From contig JAMPAX010000002.1 in assembly GCA_023667015.1 (NCBI GenBank), positions 1-54,258 of the forward strand: DNA of 54,258 nt, in the 5' to 3' direction. Each line of letters starts with the position of its first letter. Position 1 is the stretch's first letter. Below are positions 1-8,274 of the stretch, piece by piece. The notes beneath the pieces are model-generated. The model saw only the letters and a list, made by a program, of their open reading frames with translations, was not told the origin of the DNA and made no database searches. This DNA comes from Muribaculaceae bacterium. GTDB lineage: Bacteria; Bacteroidota; Bacteroidia; Bacteroidales; Muribaculaceae. Both the position numbers and the translations under genes were made by a program.

Positions 1-1286
1 TTGAGGTATTCGGTGGATTTAACCTTATAGTCTGAGTACGCTGCTATATATTGGTCACAAGCCCTGCGATATAGCGTCTGTGCATCGAGCAGGTCGGTAA
101 TGGTAGAAACTCCAACATTATAATAGTTTTGATTAAGCCTCAGATTTTCATCGGCCTGTCCTATTGCTTCATGGGCGATCTCCATTTTACGATATGCTGA
201 AGTTAAGTTGTCCCACGCATCACGCATTGCAATTTGAAGCATTTCCTGTCCATCTTCAAACTGGATTCGGGCGTTTTGCAACTCCAAATTTTTCTTCTTG
301 ATGGCATAAGAACCACCCCACCATCCAGAAAGCGGCACATTTACAGCGACAAATAACGCACCGAAGTTATGCTTCTGTTCAAGGAGAGTATGGTAGTACC
401 ATCCCGCGGCAAGACCTATGGTCGGCAGATTGCTTCCTATTGTCATCTTCTTTTCAAGTTCAGCAGCGCGGATAGCCGAGTTTAACATTCCGTAGGCGGG
501 AGTATTGGAAACGGCATCCTGCGGATTACGCCACATATCGAAGGCGAACACCGGCAAATCACCGACAGCCACACGTTCTGTGACATTTACCGGTCTTAAT
601 CCCGCACCAATATACTGGCCGAGGAGGTTTGAGCAGAGTGCAATGCCATTGTCAAGATCAATCATCGTAGCCTTGAAGTCATTGCGTTGCAGTTCCACTT
701 TCAACAAGTCATTCTTCAAAGTGACACCGGCATCGACAGCCGCTTGAGTCTGATAGGTCAGAGTGTCGAGCATTTCTATCAAAGATGCCAATGTCTCTTT
801 CTGCGAGTGAAGCGAAACAAGTTTCCAATAGTATTTATCTACTGAGGCAAGCACCTCCTCGTCGGTCTGCCGTTTCTTCAGCTCCGCAACTTGCACACCG
901 AGGTGAGCAAGCGCGTTGCCGTTGACTATCTGACCTCCGGCGAAGATGGGTTGCACAGCAGTGACACCGGCGGCCACACCCTTATTGACCATTCCAAGCT
1001 GGAACATATCCAATACATTGTACTGGATTATGTCATGATTTGCCCAAAATGACATACCGGAGGCGGAAATATCAGGGAAATATTTGGTAAAGGCTTCATC
1101 TGAAGTTTCTTTTGCTGCCTTTATGTTGTTGACGGCTGTTTTGGTGGAGGCGTTTCCGCACAATGCCATCCGGCGACATTGCTCAAGTGAGAGGGTGAGA
1201 GTGTCGGCAGGTGTTTCATTCTGAGCAAAAGCCGGAATTACGGATATTGCCGCAACAACTGAAAGAATTATATGTTTATTTTTCAT
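1..1286 (-). CDS. TolC-family outer membrane efflux protein (3' end beyond window)
   Basis: This is the outer membrane channel of a tripartite efflux system. Reading the minus strand from ATG 1286 gives an open frame to the window edge, about 428 residues, with no stop inside, so the C-terminus lies outside. A Sec signal peptide (MKNKHIILSVVAAIS, then PAFA|Q) is followed by the repeated amphipathic helices and GG/N-rich turns of TolC proteins, including GVTAVQPIFAGGQIVNG and, near the edge, YYNVGVSTITDLLDAQTLY, a typical OEP-domain ending. The start overlaps the stop of the RND pump gene by 11 nt, so the two are translationally coupled and the pump, adaptor and channel form one operon. The substrate cannot be inferred. 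Confidence 0.9.
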   Translation of the reverse strand, partial: MKNKHIILSVVAAISVIPAFAQNETPADTLTLSLEQCRRMALCGNASTKTAVNNIKAAKETSDEAFTKYFPDISASGMSFWANHDIIQYNVLDMFQLGMVNKGVAAGVTAVQPIFAGGQIVNGNALAHLGVQVAELKKRQTDEEVLASVDKYYWKLVSLHSQKETLASLIEMLDTLTYQTQAAVDAGVTLKNDLLKVELQRNDFKATMIDLDNGIALCSNLLGQYIGAGLRPVNVTERVAVGDLPVFAFDMWRNPQDAVSNTPAYGMLNSAIRAAELEKKMTIGSNLPTIGLAAGWYYHTLLEQKHNFGALFVAVNVPLSGWWGGSYAIKKKNLELQNARIQFEDGQEMLQIAMRDAWDNLTSAYRKMEIAHEAIGQADENLRLNQNYYNVGVSTITDLLDAQTLYRRACDQYIAAYSDYKVKSTEYL

Positions 1287-4200
1287 CGTCTTGTTTCGTT
1301 TGAGTTGTTGGAGTTGCTGTTATTTCAACCGGGTCAATCGGTATTTCGATTGTCGGGGCGGTCTTCTTGCAGAACTTCCAATAAAGGATAGGGATAACAG
1401 TGAGGATAAACAACATGGTGATTGGGGTTCCGAAGAAAATCACAATGCCCATAGGCTTCCAAAGCGCACTGCCTGACACCACCATCGGAAGCACTCCCAT
1501 TGTAGCTGCAGCTGATGTGAGGAAGATTGGACGCATACGTCGTTCACTGGCCTGGAAAATCGAATCCTTTTCTGACATTCCTTGCACCTGAAGTTCCTCA
1601 GCATAGTCAAACATAATTATCACATTTCGCACAAGGATGCCCATAAGACTTATGAGGCCGAGAGTACACGTGACACTGATCACTTCATTCATCACGGCAA
1701 GGCCAATGCCGGCTCCGGGAATGATAAAAATAAGGGATACGAGCATAAGGAATGGGACGGCAACACCCTTATAGTGGAACAACAGGATAAAGAATATGAT
1801 GACCACGGCAATAATCATCGCCATACCCATTTGAGGGATAATTTCCATAGACTGCTCATAATCGCCGCCGTAGCTGACAGATACACCTTCAGGAAGCTCT
1901 ATCTTGTCAAGTTCCTTCTTAAGTGTAAAAGTCTGGTCAAGAGCATTCTGCCCTCTGACATTATCAGCCGAGATTATGGCTGTCGGAATACCTCCGCGAT
2001 AGTTTATCCGGCCGGGATGCCACGTCGGGTTGACATCTGCAAACGATTTGAGAGGTGAATTACCGATACCCATGACAGGTATAGGTTCACGCATTAGGGC
2101 TGCGTATGTCGAACTATCGGCATTCTGCGTCTTGGCAACCACGCCGACACCATAATCGCCTTCCCAAAGGGTACCCATAGGCACACCGGAGCCGTAACGC
2201 ATGGCAAGAGTCATTTCGAGCAATGTATTGTTCAGACCGAGACGTGACATTTTCGTCGGGTCGGGATCTACAGTGGCAGCGACAAGCTGGCTGCCGGCTC
2301 CGGGTCTTACCAATGTCATTCCGGGAATCCTGCGCATGAGCGAGAGTACGGTATCGGCAGCTTCAAGATTCTTCTCATAATCAAGGCCGGCGAGTCGTAT
2401 TTCAACCGGATACTTGGCATTGGAATAGTTCAACTGTTTGAATTTAACATACGCTCCGGGGAAATAATCCTGATATTTCGGAGTATATTCATTCAACAGC
2501 TCGATTGTTGCTTCATTGCTCTTAGTATTGACAATGAACTGCGCATAGTTGGGACCTCCGACCTGAGGGGCATATGTGGTCTGGAATCGCGGTGAGGACA
2601 TGCCGTGGAAAGATGCTACCGAAACGATACGCTCATCCTTGCGAAGTATATGCTCAAGGCTGTCGGCAATGGCATCGGTTGCATCAAGCGATGCTCCTTC
2701 CGGAAGATATATCTCAACGGCGAATTGGTCGCGCTCCGCGATGGGCATGAGCTGGATTGGACGTGTGATGAATGCCCATGCGCCTAATAGGACCAAAATG
2801 ATGCCGATAACTACTGTTGTCTTCGGCCATGCGAAACAGATAGTAACGAGCTTGTCGTACCACTTCTGCAGGCTGACAAAGAAAGAGAATTTCTTCCTAC
2901 CACTCTCGACTTGCTGTTTCTCGATAGCATATATCGGTTTCTTTATCAGTTTGAATTGCAGATAAGGCACAAGCAATTCGGCCACGATAAGAGAAATGGT
3001 TAGAATCATCAGGATTGCCCATGGGAAATATGTAAGGAAGTCCCTGAACATTCCCGTCATTGTAATGAGGAATGGGAAGAATGTGATGGAAATGGCGAGA
3101 GTGGCGGAAACGATAGCCCGGAAGAACATAGTGCCGGCATTTATCGTAGCCTGCTTACGTTCCTCACCATCTGAAATCAGTCCGACGTATTCGTCAATGA
3201 TAACGACCGAATTGTCAACAATCATACCTAACGATACAATCAGACAGGCGAGAGTAACTGTGTTCAGTTCTATTCCGAGGGTATAGAACAACCCGAGCGA
3301 AATGAATATTGTCACCGGGATGGTAAGCGCAGCAATTAGAGCTACCTTCATCGGAAGCAGCAACATAATTACGACAAGCACGGCAACAATGGCTATAAGA
3401 AGCTCGCGCAGAAAGTCAAGGACACTGAGATTTACCACCGTGGGCTGGTCAGTGATCTTGAAAAGCTCCATATCCACAGGCATTTCTTCCGCAAACTCGT
3501 CTATCACCTTGCCGGCGTCGTCACCCATAGCAACGATATTTTCCCCATTCTTCATCTCGATACTGAGAAGAAGGCATTTGTCGCCATTATTGGTAATGTA
3601 ACTTGTGGGTTCGGGGTATTCTCTCACGACCTCGGCAATATCTGCAAGTCGGACAACGTCACCTGAAGGAGTAGAGAAAACAACTGTCTCCTTTATGTCA
3701 TTTACGGAATTGAACGACTCTGCCACATATATCGGCATTGTATAAGATTCTGACTTAATACGTCCGCCTGTCGTTTCAAAACCCTGGGCAAGCATAGTCA
3801 GGGCAAGGGTCTTCTCATCAATGCCGTAGTGTTTCAGACGCTCAGTGTTGATGTTGACACTGACTTGTTCGGTCTGTTCGCCATATACCGTCATAGTACC
3901 GATGCTCGGCACAGCCCTCAATCTGTCGCGCAGTTGGTTCATGTAGTCACGCAACTCACGATAGGTTTTGTCCTTGCCCTGCATCGTCAGGAGAAGAGCG
4001 GAGGTGTTGCCAAAATCGGAAATAGTCTGTACGGCAAGTACTCCGGCCGGAAGTGTTGACTTAACATTGTCCATGCCAAGTTTGAACTTGTCCCAGAACT
4101 GATCCGACTCTGTCTGATTCACATCGTCATCAAGGGTGACAAAAATCATTACCATACCGTCAGAAACTTGCGCAGTGGTTTTTTTCTTGTTCACTTCCTT

Positions 4201-4440
4201 GTAACTGAACACATAATCCTGCAATGGTTTGAGCACTTCCTGCTCAACCTGTGTGGCATCGGCACCGGGATATACGGCAGCCACCACTCCCTCGCGGATG
4301 GTGAATGACGGGAATTCATTCTTATCCATCTCAATGAGTGAGTAAACGCCCCATGCTATCAGCACCGTAGTGATAAGCAGCACAATGCGCCTATACTGCA
4401 AACCGAAGGATACAATATTTGGATTCTTGAATTTCTCCAT
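1276..4440 (-). CDS. Efflux RND transporter permease (AcrB/CusA superfamily)
   Basis: This 1054-residue inner membrane pump uses the proton gradient to export small molecules through the adaptor and TolC partner. The length and architecture are standard: first membrane helix at residues 19-36, a large periplasmic loop, a block of helices from about 340 to 490, a second periplasmic loop, and a last helix bundle from about 880. The helix-4 signature SLGMIVDNSVVIIDEY carries the conserved acidic residue used in proton relay. No run of Met or His suggests a metal (CusA-type) pump, so a hydrophobe/amphiphile exporter is more likely, but this is inference. It begins 7 nt after the adaptor stop and overlaps the TolC gene by 11 nt. 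Confidence 0.93.
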   Translation of the reverse strand: MEKFKNPNIVSFGLQYRRIVLLITTVLIAWGVYSLIEMDKNEFPSFTIREGVVAAVYPGADATQVEQEVLKPLQDYVFSYKEVNKKKTTAQVSDGMVMIFVTLDDDVNQTESDQFWDKFKLGMDNVKSTLPAGVLAVQTISDFGNTSALLLTMQGKDKTYRELRDYMNQLRDRLRAVPSIGTMTVYGEQTEQVSVNINTERLKHYGIDEKTLALTMLAQGFETTGGRIKSESYTMPIYVAESFNSVNDIKETVVFSTPSGDVVRLADIAEVVREYPEPTSYITNNGDKCLLLSIEMKNGENIVAMGDDAGKVIDEFAEEMPVDMELFKITDQPTVVNLSVLDFLRELLIAIVAVLVVIMLLLPMKVALIAALTIPVTIFISLGLFYTLGIELNTVTLACLIVSLGMIVDNSVVIIDEYVGLISDGEERKQATINAGTMFFRAIVSATLAISITFFPFLITMTGMFRDFLTYFPWAILMILTISLIVAELLVPYLQFKLIKKPIYAIEKQQVESGRKKFSFFVSLQKWYDKLVTICFAWPKTTVVIGIILVLLGAWAFITRPIQLMPIAERDQFAVEIYLPEGASLDATDAIADSLEHILRKDERIVSVASFHGMSSPRFQTTYAPQVGGPNYAQFIVNTKSNEATIELLNEYTPKYQDYFPGAYVKFKQLNYSNAKYPVEIRLAGLDYEKNLEAADTVLSLMRRIPGMTLVRPGAGSQLVAATVDPDPTKMSRLGLNNTLLEMTLAMRYGSGVPMGTLWEGDYGVGVVAKTQNADSSTYAALMREPIPVMGIGNSPLKSFADVNPTWHPGRINYRGGIPTAIISADNVRGQNALDQTFTLKKELDKIELPEGVSVSYGGDYEQSMEIIPQMGMAMIIAVVIIFFILLFHYKGVAVPFLMLVSLIFIIPGAGIGLAVMNEVISVTCTLGLISLMGILVRNVIIMFDYAEELQVQGMSEKDSIFQASERRMRPIFLTSAAATMGVLPMVVSGSALWKPMGIVIFFGTPITMLFILTVIPILYWKFCKKTAPTIEIPIDPVEITATPTTQTKQDDEK

Positions 4441-4447
4441 AGTCAGG

Positions 4448-5503
4448 TCAGTTTACCGATACGACTTTGAGTCCGCTGCTTAGTTTCTGCTGACCCTCTA
4501 CTATCACGCTGTCCGAAGGATTCAGTCCGCTTTTGATGATAATTCCACGGGAATCAAGACCTGCCGTCTCTACCTTCTTTCTTTGAGCAACACCATTTTT
4601 GCTGATCCACACATAACTGCTGTTGTCAAAATCAAGCACAACCGCCTGTGGTGGCAATATGATTTCTGCTACCGTCGCAGAATCTGAAGTGGGAGTCACA
4701 CCAGCGACTGTAACGTTGCATATCATGCCCGGCAACAAATTATCGTCAGGATTGGTGATTCTGAATTTTACATCATAGTTCCTTGAAAGAGAATTGGCAG
4801 CCACTCCTTTTTCCACAAGTTTTCCGTTATATGTGCGGTCTCCTACCGTTATAGTGGCATCCGTTCCTATTTTCATATTTGCGAGGTCGGATTCCGTCAC
4901 CGAAATCTTAACTTTGAGGGTGGAAACATCCATTATTTCCACTATTGGAAGTCCCGGGGCCACAGTCTGACCCACATCCGCCAATTTATGCGCCACTACA
5001 CCGGACATTGGTGAATGTAGATTTGTGTCTCCCATACCCTTCTTCGCAATTGCAGCAGCTGCTTCAGCCTGTTTGAGCCTTTCCTGCACAGACACCCACT
5101 GCATTTCGGGCAGTGCGTTTGCATCGTGAAGTTTCTTCATACGGTTGTAAGCATCCCGCGCCTCGCTAAGAGTGGCAAGTGCAATGTCGTAGGCATTCTT
5201 CGCGGTAGCACCGTCAACACTTCCGATAAGCTGTCCCTTTGCCACACGTTGTCCCTCGGTTACATTTAGTTGATTGATTGTGCCGGCGGTTGAAAAACTG
5301 AGTGTGGTGGAACTCCCGGCTTCCACCGTGCCCGAATATGCTTCAGACCCTGTGGAAACCAAGGAGTTCGCAGCGATCACCTTGACCCTGACAGGGTCTG
5401 TGTTCCCTCCGTGAATCTCAGGCTTGCTGTGTCCACATGACGACAGCGCAATAAGTAAAGCTGTCGCAGGGATGAATTTGAAATAGTTTGATACTTGAAT
5501 CAT
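4448..5503 (-). CDS. RND efflux periplasmic adaptor lipoprotein (HlyD/MFP family)
   Basis: This membrane fusion protein links the RND pump to the outer membrane channel. Its 351 residues start with a lipoprotein signal whose lipobox LSSC places the lipidated Cys at residue 23. The order is the usual one: a barrel-sandwich/lipoyl half (GTVEAGSSTTLSFSTAGTI, then VTEGQRVAKGQLIGSVDG), an alpha hairpin (about 110-155), the second lipoyl half (NLHSPMSGVVAHKLADVGQ), a beta-barrel domain and a membrane-proximal domain ending VVEGQQKLSSGLKVV. It is the first gene of the minus-strand operon. I see no convincing TAnnTTTG promoter in the 100 bp upstream. The nearby AraC regulator could control it, but nothing in the sequence proves that. 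Confidence 0.92.
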   Translation of the reverse strand: MIQVSNYFKFIPATALLIALSSCGHSKPEIHGGNTDPVRVKVIAANSLVSTGSEAYSGTVEAGSSTTLSFSTAGTINQLNVTEGQRVAKGQLIGSVDGATAKNAYDIALATLSEARDAYNRMKKLHDANALPEMQWVSVQERLKQAEAAAAIAKKGMGDTNLHSPMSGVVAHKLADVGQTVAPGLPIVEIMDVSTLKVKISVTESDLANMKIGTDATITVGDRTYNGKLVEKGVAANSLSRNYDVKFRITNPDDNLLPGMICNVTVAGVTPTSDSATVAEIILPPQAVVLDFDNSSYVWISKNGVAQRKKVETAGLDSRGIIIKSGLNPSDSVIVEGQQKLSSGLKVVSVN

Positions 5504-5660
5504 AAGTATATGTTTATAGTAGAATTTTTTTCTTAGAATTATAACAAAAAAGTGTCCTGATGAGATTGTCGAAGAATATATGTAAATGTGTTTTTTCGGA
5601 ATGAATAATTCTTCTCTCGGACGTGTTGCTGTTTTTCAAGCGTTTATAGGGAAAAATGAC

Positions 5661-5668
5661 TACATTTG
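5661..5668 (+). promoter_or_regulatory. Bacteroidota -7 promoter element
   Basis: TACATTTG matches the TAnnTTTG consensus of Bacteroidota housekeeping promoters and sits 5 nt before the ATG of a 69-codon reading frame. The -33 region is weak. Such close spacing would give a nearly leaderless transcript, so the element may be a leftover of a gene whose body was lost. Confidence 0.35.
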
Positions 5669-5673
5669 CGACA

Positions 5674-5882
5674 TGAAAGAAGGATTAGACAACAGGGCGC
5701 ATGACATCAATTCCCTCTCGTTTGAAAAGTTGATATCTCTAAGCAATATACCGGGGGAGGGGGTGAGAGGGATTACAAGATTGGGAGAAAATTTTATCGG
5801 GTTGAACAACCAAAACCCCTGCTACCATGAACTGATTCTTTATAAATATCATCAATGCCCGAATTGGCTTTGGGCGAGATGA
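5674..5882 (+). CDS. Short unrecognised reading frame, possibly a truncated gene start
   Basis: I do not recognise this 69-residue product (MKEGLDNRAHDINSLSFEKL at its N-terminus). It is listed because an ATG follows directly on a TACATTTG promoter element and the first 50 residues have an ordinary composition. The last 15 residues (YHQCPNWLWAR ending) run antisense to a cyclophilin-like fragment on the other strand. The simplest reading is that the real frame breaks off near 5840 where the two fragments meet. It might be the N-terminal part of a lost regulator or enzyme; no domain can be named. There is no firm evidence that it is expressed. Confidence 0.25.
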
Positions 5883-6040
5883 CCAGCTTTATGATATAGC
5901 ATTATATCTCCCGGATTGGTGGTGGTTTGTCTGTTTTCGTCAGGCAGTGACCAAGGTAATGCGCCAACCATCTCAAAGCCGCCATATTCGCTCATATCAA
6001 TTGAAATTGAGCCCTTCCGGAGTTCTGATTCAAGACGAGA
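5852..6040 (-). pseudogene. Cyclophilin-like fold protein remnant
   Basis: The minus strand here encodes a stretch that I recognise from the middle of the cyclophilin-like fold proteins common in Bacteroidales oxidoreductase clusters: SISIDMSEYGGFEMVGALPW, then a TTTNPGDIMLY motif, where family members read LSMSDYGGFEKVG...TTxPGDIVLY. The N-terminal strand region (about 25 residues) is missing. After DIMLY the expected QGNQLVIFY-type segment is replaced by a short unrelated stretch and a stop. A shifted frame then reads GIDDIYKESVHG, which may be more of the tail. The fragment follows the AraC stop directly and overlaps it by about 10 nt. It looks like a degraded gene; the assignment rests on memory of the family. 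Confidence 0.45.
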
Positions 6041-6929
6041 TCGAGTCAAGGTACTGCGAGGGGGTGATACCTGTTTGGTTTTTGAACATACGACTGAAGT
6101 GCTGTGGGTATTCAAAGCCGAGGTCGTAGGCTACCTGCGAGACATTGCCGCTTGCCGCCAACTTGTTTTTAGCCATGCGGATGATTTGCCTTCGTATAAA
6201 ATTACCGGCTGTTTCTCCCAGTGATTTTTTCAGCAAATCACTGAAATAATTTGATGACATGCAGAGTTTGTCTGCAAAATATTGAATGCCCGGCACTCCC
6301 TTGGAGAACTGCTCTCCATTTTCGTAATAGTCATTGATAAGCCTGCCGAGTTTTACAAGTATGTCATCGCATGATTTCGCAATTTTACTGAACTGACGAT
6401 TGTAGGCCCTGTTGCAGTGATGGAGGATTGCCGATATATAGCTTGTGACGATGGCATTTTGCTCAGAGTCTGCCGGTTTTTGCAATTCATCACTTATGCT
6501 TCTCATCAATGAGGCGATGATCTCGCGTTCAGACTCTTCCATGAAAAGCGCCTCGTTCGCGCTGTAGTCGAAGAAAGAGAACTGCTTTATGTCGCGCTCC
6601 AGTTTGGTACCGATAAGCAAGTCGGGGTGAAACAGAAGAGCATAGCCATCAAGATTAATCAAGGTACCGTCATTCTCGCGACCGCCCAATTGTCCGGGGG
6701 CAACACAGATAAGAGTCCCGGAGGTGTATCCGAAATCGCCAAGTCCATATTTGAGGTCATCCCTTACCTTGCTGTGCATGAAGATTCCATAGACACCATA
6801 GTCATTCAGACTTGACGGCACAGGGGATATTGCATCAAAATCAACGACAGCGACAAGAGGATGCCGAGTTTCGGCACCCACGTATGAGCAGAAATCTCCC
6901 GGTCGGTTAACTTTCAGTATCTTCGCCAT
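6030..6929 (-). CDS. AraC-family transcriptional regulator
   Basis: A 299-residue regulator with an N-terminal cupin-like sensing half (about 1-180) and a C-terminal double helix-turn-helix AraC domain (about 190-299). The HTH region reads IQYFADKLCMSSNYFSDLLK, then VSQVAYDLGFEYPQHFSRMF and KNQTGITPSQY, the family signature. I chose the ATG at 6929 rather than one 7 codons upstream because a minus-strand -7 element (6948-6955) lies so close that the upstream ATG would precede transcription, and MAKILKVNRPG is a natural start. It is divergent from the alpha/beta hydrolase, the likely target. Regulators of this type often control short-chain oxidoreductase and hydrolase clusters in Bacteroidales. 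Its effector is unknown. Confidence 0.9.
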   Translation of the reverse strand: MAKILKVNRPGDFCSYVGAETRHPLVAVVDFDAISPVPSSLNDYGVYGIFMHSKVRDDLKYGLGDFGYTSGTLICVAPGQLGGRENDGTLINLDGYALLFHPDLLIGTKLERDIKQFSFFDYSANEALFMEESEREIIASLMRSISDELQKPADSEQNAIVTSYISAILHHCNRAYNRQFSKIAKSCDDILVKLGRLINDYYENGEQFSKGVPGIQYFADKLCMSSNYFSDLLKKSLGETAGNFIRRQIIRMAKNKLAASGNVSQVAYDLGFEYPQHFSRMFKNQTGITPSQYLDSISS

Positions 6930-6947
6930 TGGTTTGATGTACAGATA

Positions 6948-6955
6948 CAAAATTA
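6948..6955 (-). promoter_or_regulatory. -7 promoter element of the AraC gene
   Basis: On the minus strand this reads TAATTTTG, a match to TAnnTTTG, 18 nt before the chosen ATG at 6929. No good -33 element stands at the usual 19-21 bp spacing, as expected for an activator-dependent or autoregulated promoter. It decides between the two possible starts of the regulator. Confidence 0.5.
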
Positions 6956-7050
6956 CAAAAAATATTGATATTTGGAGTTAACAAGCCCGTTATATTTGAT
7001 TTTGGTATGTGTTTAATGGAATTTGGTTCATTCACCGGAAAATCCTGTTG

Positions 7051-7058
7051 TACTTTTG
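7051..7058 (+). promoter_or_regulatory. -7 promoter element of the alpha/beta hydrolase gene
   Basis: TACTTTTG matches TAnnTTTG and lies 21 nt before ATG 7080. The nearest TTTG upstream (7022-7025) is about 25 bp away, longer than the optimal spacing, consistent with activation by the divergent AraC protein (inference). Confidence 0.5.
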
Positions 7059-7079
7059 CATCAGCAAAAGACGCAGACT

Positions 7080-8156
7080 ATGAAGAAAAAGTTATTGATT
7101 GGAATAATAGCCGCTGCATCGGCGCTTGTCCCGACATACGCGCAGAATCAAAAATCGAATAATATGAATACAGAACAGCTTACCCTCACTCAGGAATGGG
7201 ACAAGACATTCCCAAAAAGTGACAAGGTGAACCACTGCAAGGTCACCTTCCCCAACCGTTATGGCATCACTCTTGCCGCTGATTTATATGTGCCCAAGGA
7301 TGTCGGGACCCCGCTTCCTGCAATCGCAGTATGCGGTCCTTTCGGAGCTGTCAAGGAGCAGGCCGCAGGTCTGTATGCTCAGGAAATAGCGGAGCACGGT
7401 TTCATTACACTCGCATTCGACCCCTCGTTTATCGGCGAGAGCGGCGGACAGCCCCGCTATATGACCTCTCCCGACATCAACACTGAGGATTTCAGTGCCG
7501 CTGTTGACTACTTGGTGACCAATCCTATAGTCAAGCCCGAGGCTGTCGGCATTATCGGCATCTGCGGATGGGGCGGTATCGCGGTTAACGCCGCAGCCTC
7601 CGACCCCCGCATCAAGGCCACCGTTGCCTCGACCATGTATGACATGAGCCGTGTCAACGCCAACGGTTATTTTGATGCAGCCGACAGTGCGGAAGCACGC
7701 AACGAACTTCGCGAGAAACTCGCCCGGCAGCGCACTGAGGACTTCATCAGCGGCACTCCTAAACTTGGCGGCGGTGTACCCGAAGTGTTGCCTGAGGATG
7801 CGCCGCAATTCCTGAAAGACTATCATGCCTACTACAAGACCGAGCGTGGCTACCATCCACGTTCTCTCAACTCAAACGGAGGCCGCAACGCCACTTCCCC
7901 GATACCATGGATCAACTTCCCACTGATGAGCCGCGCGGGTGAGATTGAGAATGCCGTGATGATAGTGCATGGAGAGAAAGCCCACTCATTCTATTTCGGC
8001 AGCGATGCCTACAAGAAGTTGAAAGTGACACCCGGCAAGGACAACAACAAGCTGTTCATGACCATTCCGGGCGCAAGCCACTGTGACCTATACGACCAAA
8101 AGGACATCATCCCCTTTGATGCCATCGTGGAGTTCTTCAACGAATACCTGAAATAA
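7080..8156 (+). CDS. Secreted alpha/beta hydrolase (dienelactone-hydrolase-like)
   Basis: A 358-residue hydrolase with a Sec signal peptide (MKKKLLIGIIAAASALVPTYA, cleavage before QNQ), so it acts in the periplasm or outside. The nucleophile elbow reads GICGWGG with Cys162 where serine hydrolases have Ser, as in dienelactone hydrolases. A C-terminal GASHCDLYD supplies the likely catalytic His, and PSFIGESGGQPRY lies before the elbow. The ATG at 7080 was chosen over one 19 codons upstream because it begins the signal peptide and follows a -7 element. It is divergent from the AraC regulator. In related genomes such genes sit beside aldo/keto reductases and cyclophilin-like genes, of which only fragments appear here. 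The substrate is unknown. Confidence 0.9.
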   Translation: MKKKLLIGIIAAASALVPTYAQNQKSNNMNTEQLTLTQEWDKTFPKSDKVNHCKVTFPNRYGITLAADLYVPKDVGTPLPAIAVCGPFGAVKEQAAGLYAQEIAEHGFITLAFDPSFIGESGGQPRYMTSPDINTEDFSAAVDYLVTNPIVKPEAVGIIGICGWGGIAVNAAASDPRIKATVASTMYDMSRVNANGYFDAADSAEARNELREKLARQRTEDFISGTPKLGGGVPEVLPEDAPQFLKDYHAYYKTERGYHPRSLNSNGGRNATSPIPWINFPLMSRAGEIENAVMIVHGEKAHSFYFGSDAYKKLKVTPGKDNNKLFMTIPGASHCDLYDQKDIIPFDAIVEFFNEYLK

Positions 8157-8178
8157 TCATCAGCCAAACATAAACCAC

Positions 8179-8216
8179 TACAGGCGGGCGTGACCATAAT
8201 GTCTTGTCCGCCTGTA
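8179..8216 (+). terminator. Hairpin after the hydrolase gene
   Basis: A perfect 9-bp inverted repeat, TACAGGCGG (8179-8187) and CCGCCTGTA (8208-8216), encloses a 20-nt loop, and wobble pairs can extend the stem inward. There is no T-tract, so it may be a terminator or an attenuator between the hydrolase and the following remnant. Confidence 0.5.
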
Positions 8217-8227
8217 TCATATCAAAC

Positions 8228-8263
8228 ATGAAGACAATAACTTTTCCCAACGGAGAGGAAGTA
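8228..8263 (+). pseudogene. Possible aldo/keto reductase N-terminal remnant
   Basis: An ATG here starts MKTITFPNGEEV, which I recognise as the opening of Bacteroidales aldo/keto reductases (normally followed by PALGxGTW). After 12 codons the sequence diverges completely and runs antisense into the convergent epimerase gene, so at most the first 12 codons remain. The position, right after the hydrolase, is where an intact reductase would sit in comparable clusters. The match is short and made from memory, so confidence is low. Confidence 0.3.
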
Positions 8264-8274
8264 TTCGTTCCAAC

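Noticed and set aside
1582..2058. 158-codon plus-strand frame inside the RND pump gene
   Set aside because: Antisense shadow of a conserved pump gene, with no promoter, ribosome site or recognisable product.
7284..7856. 190-codon minus-strand frame opposite the hydrolase gene
   Set aside because: Codon pattern and composition are those of an antisense shadow; the plus frame has signal peptide and active-site motifs.
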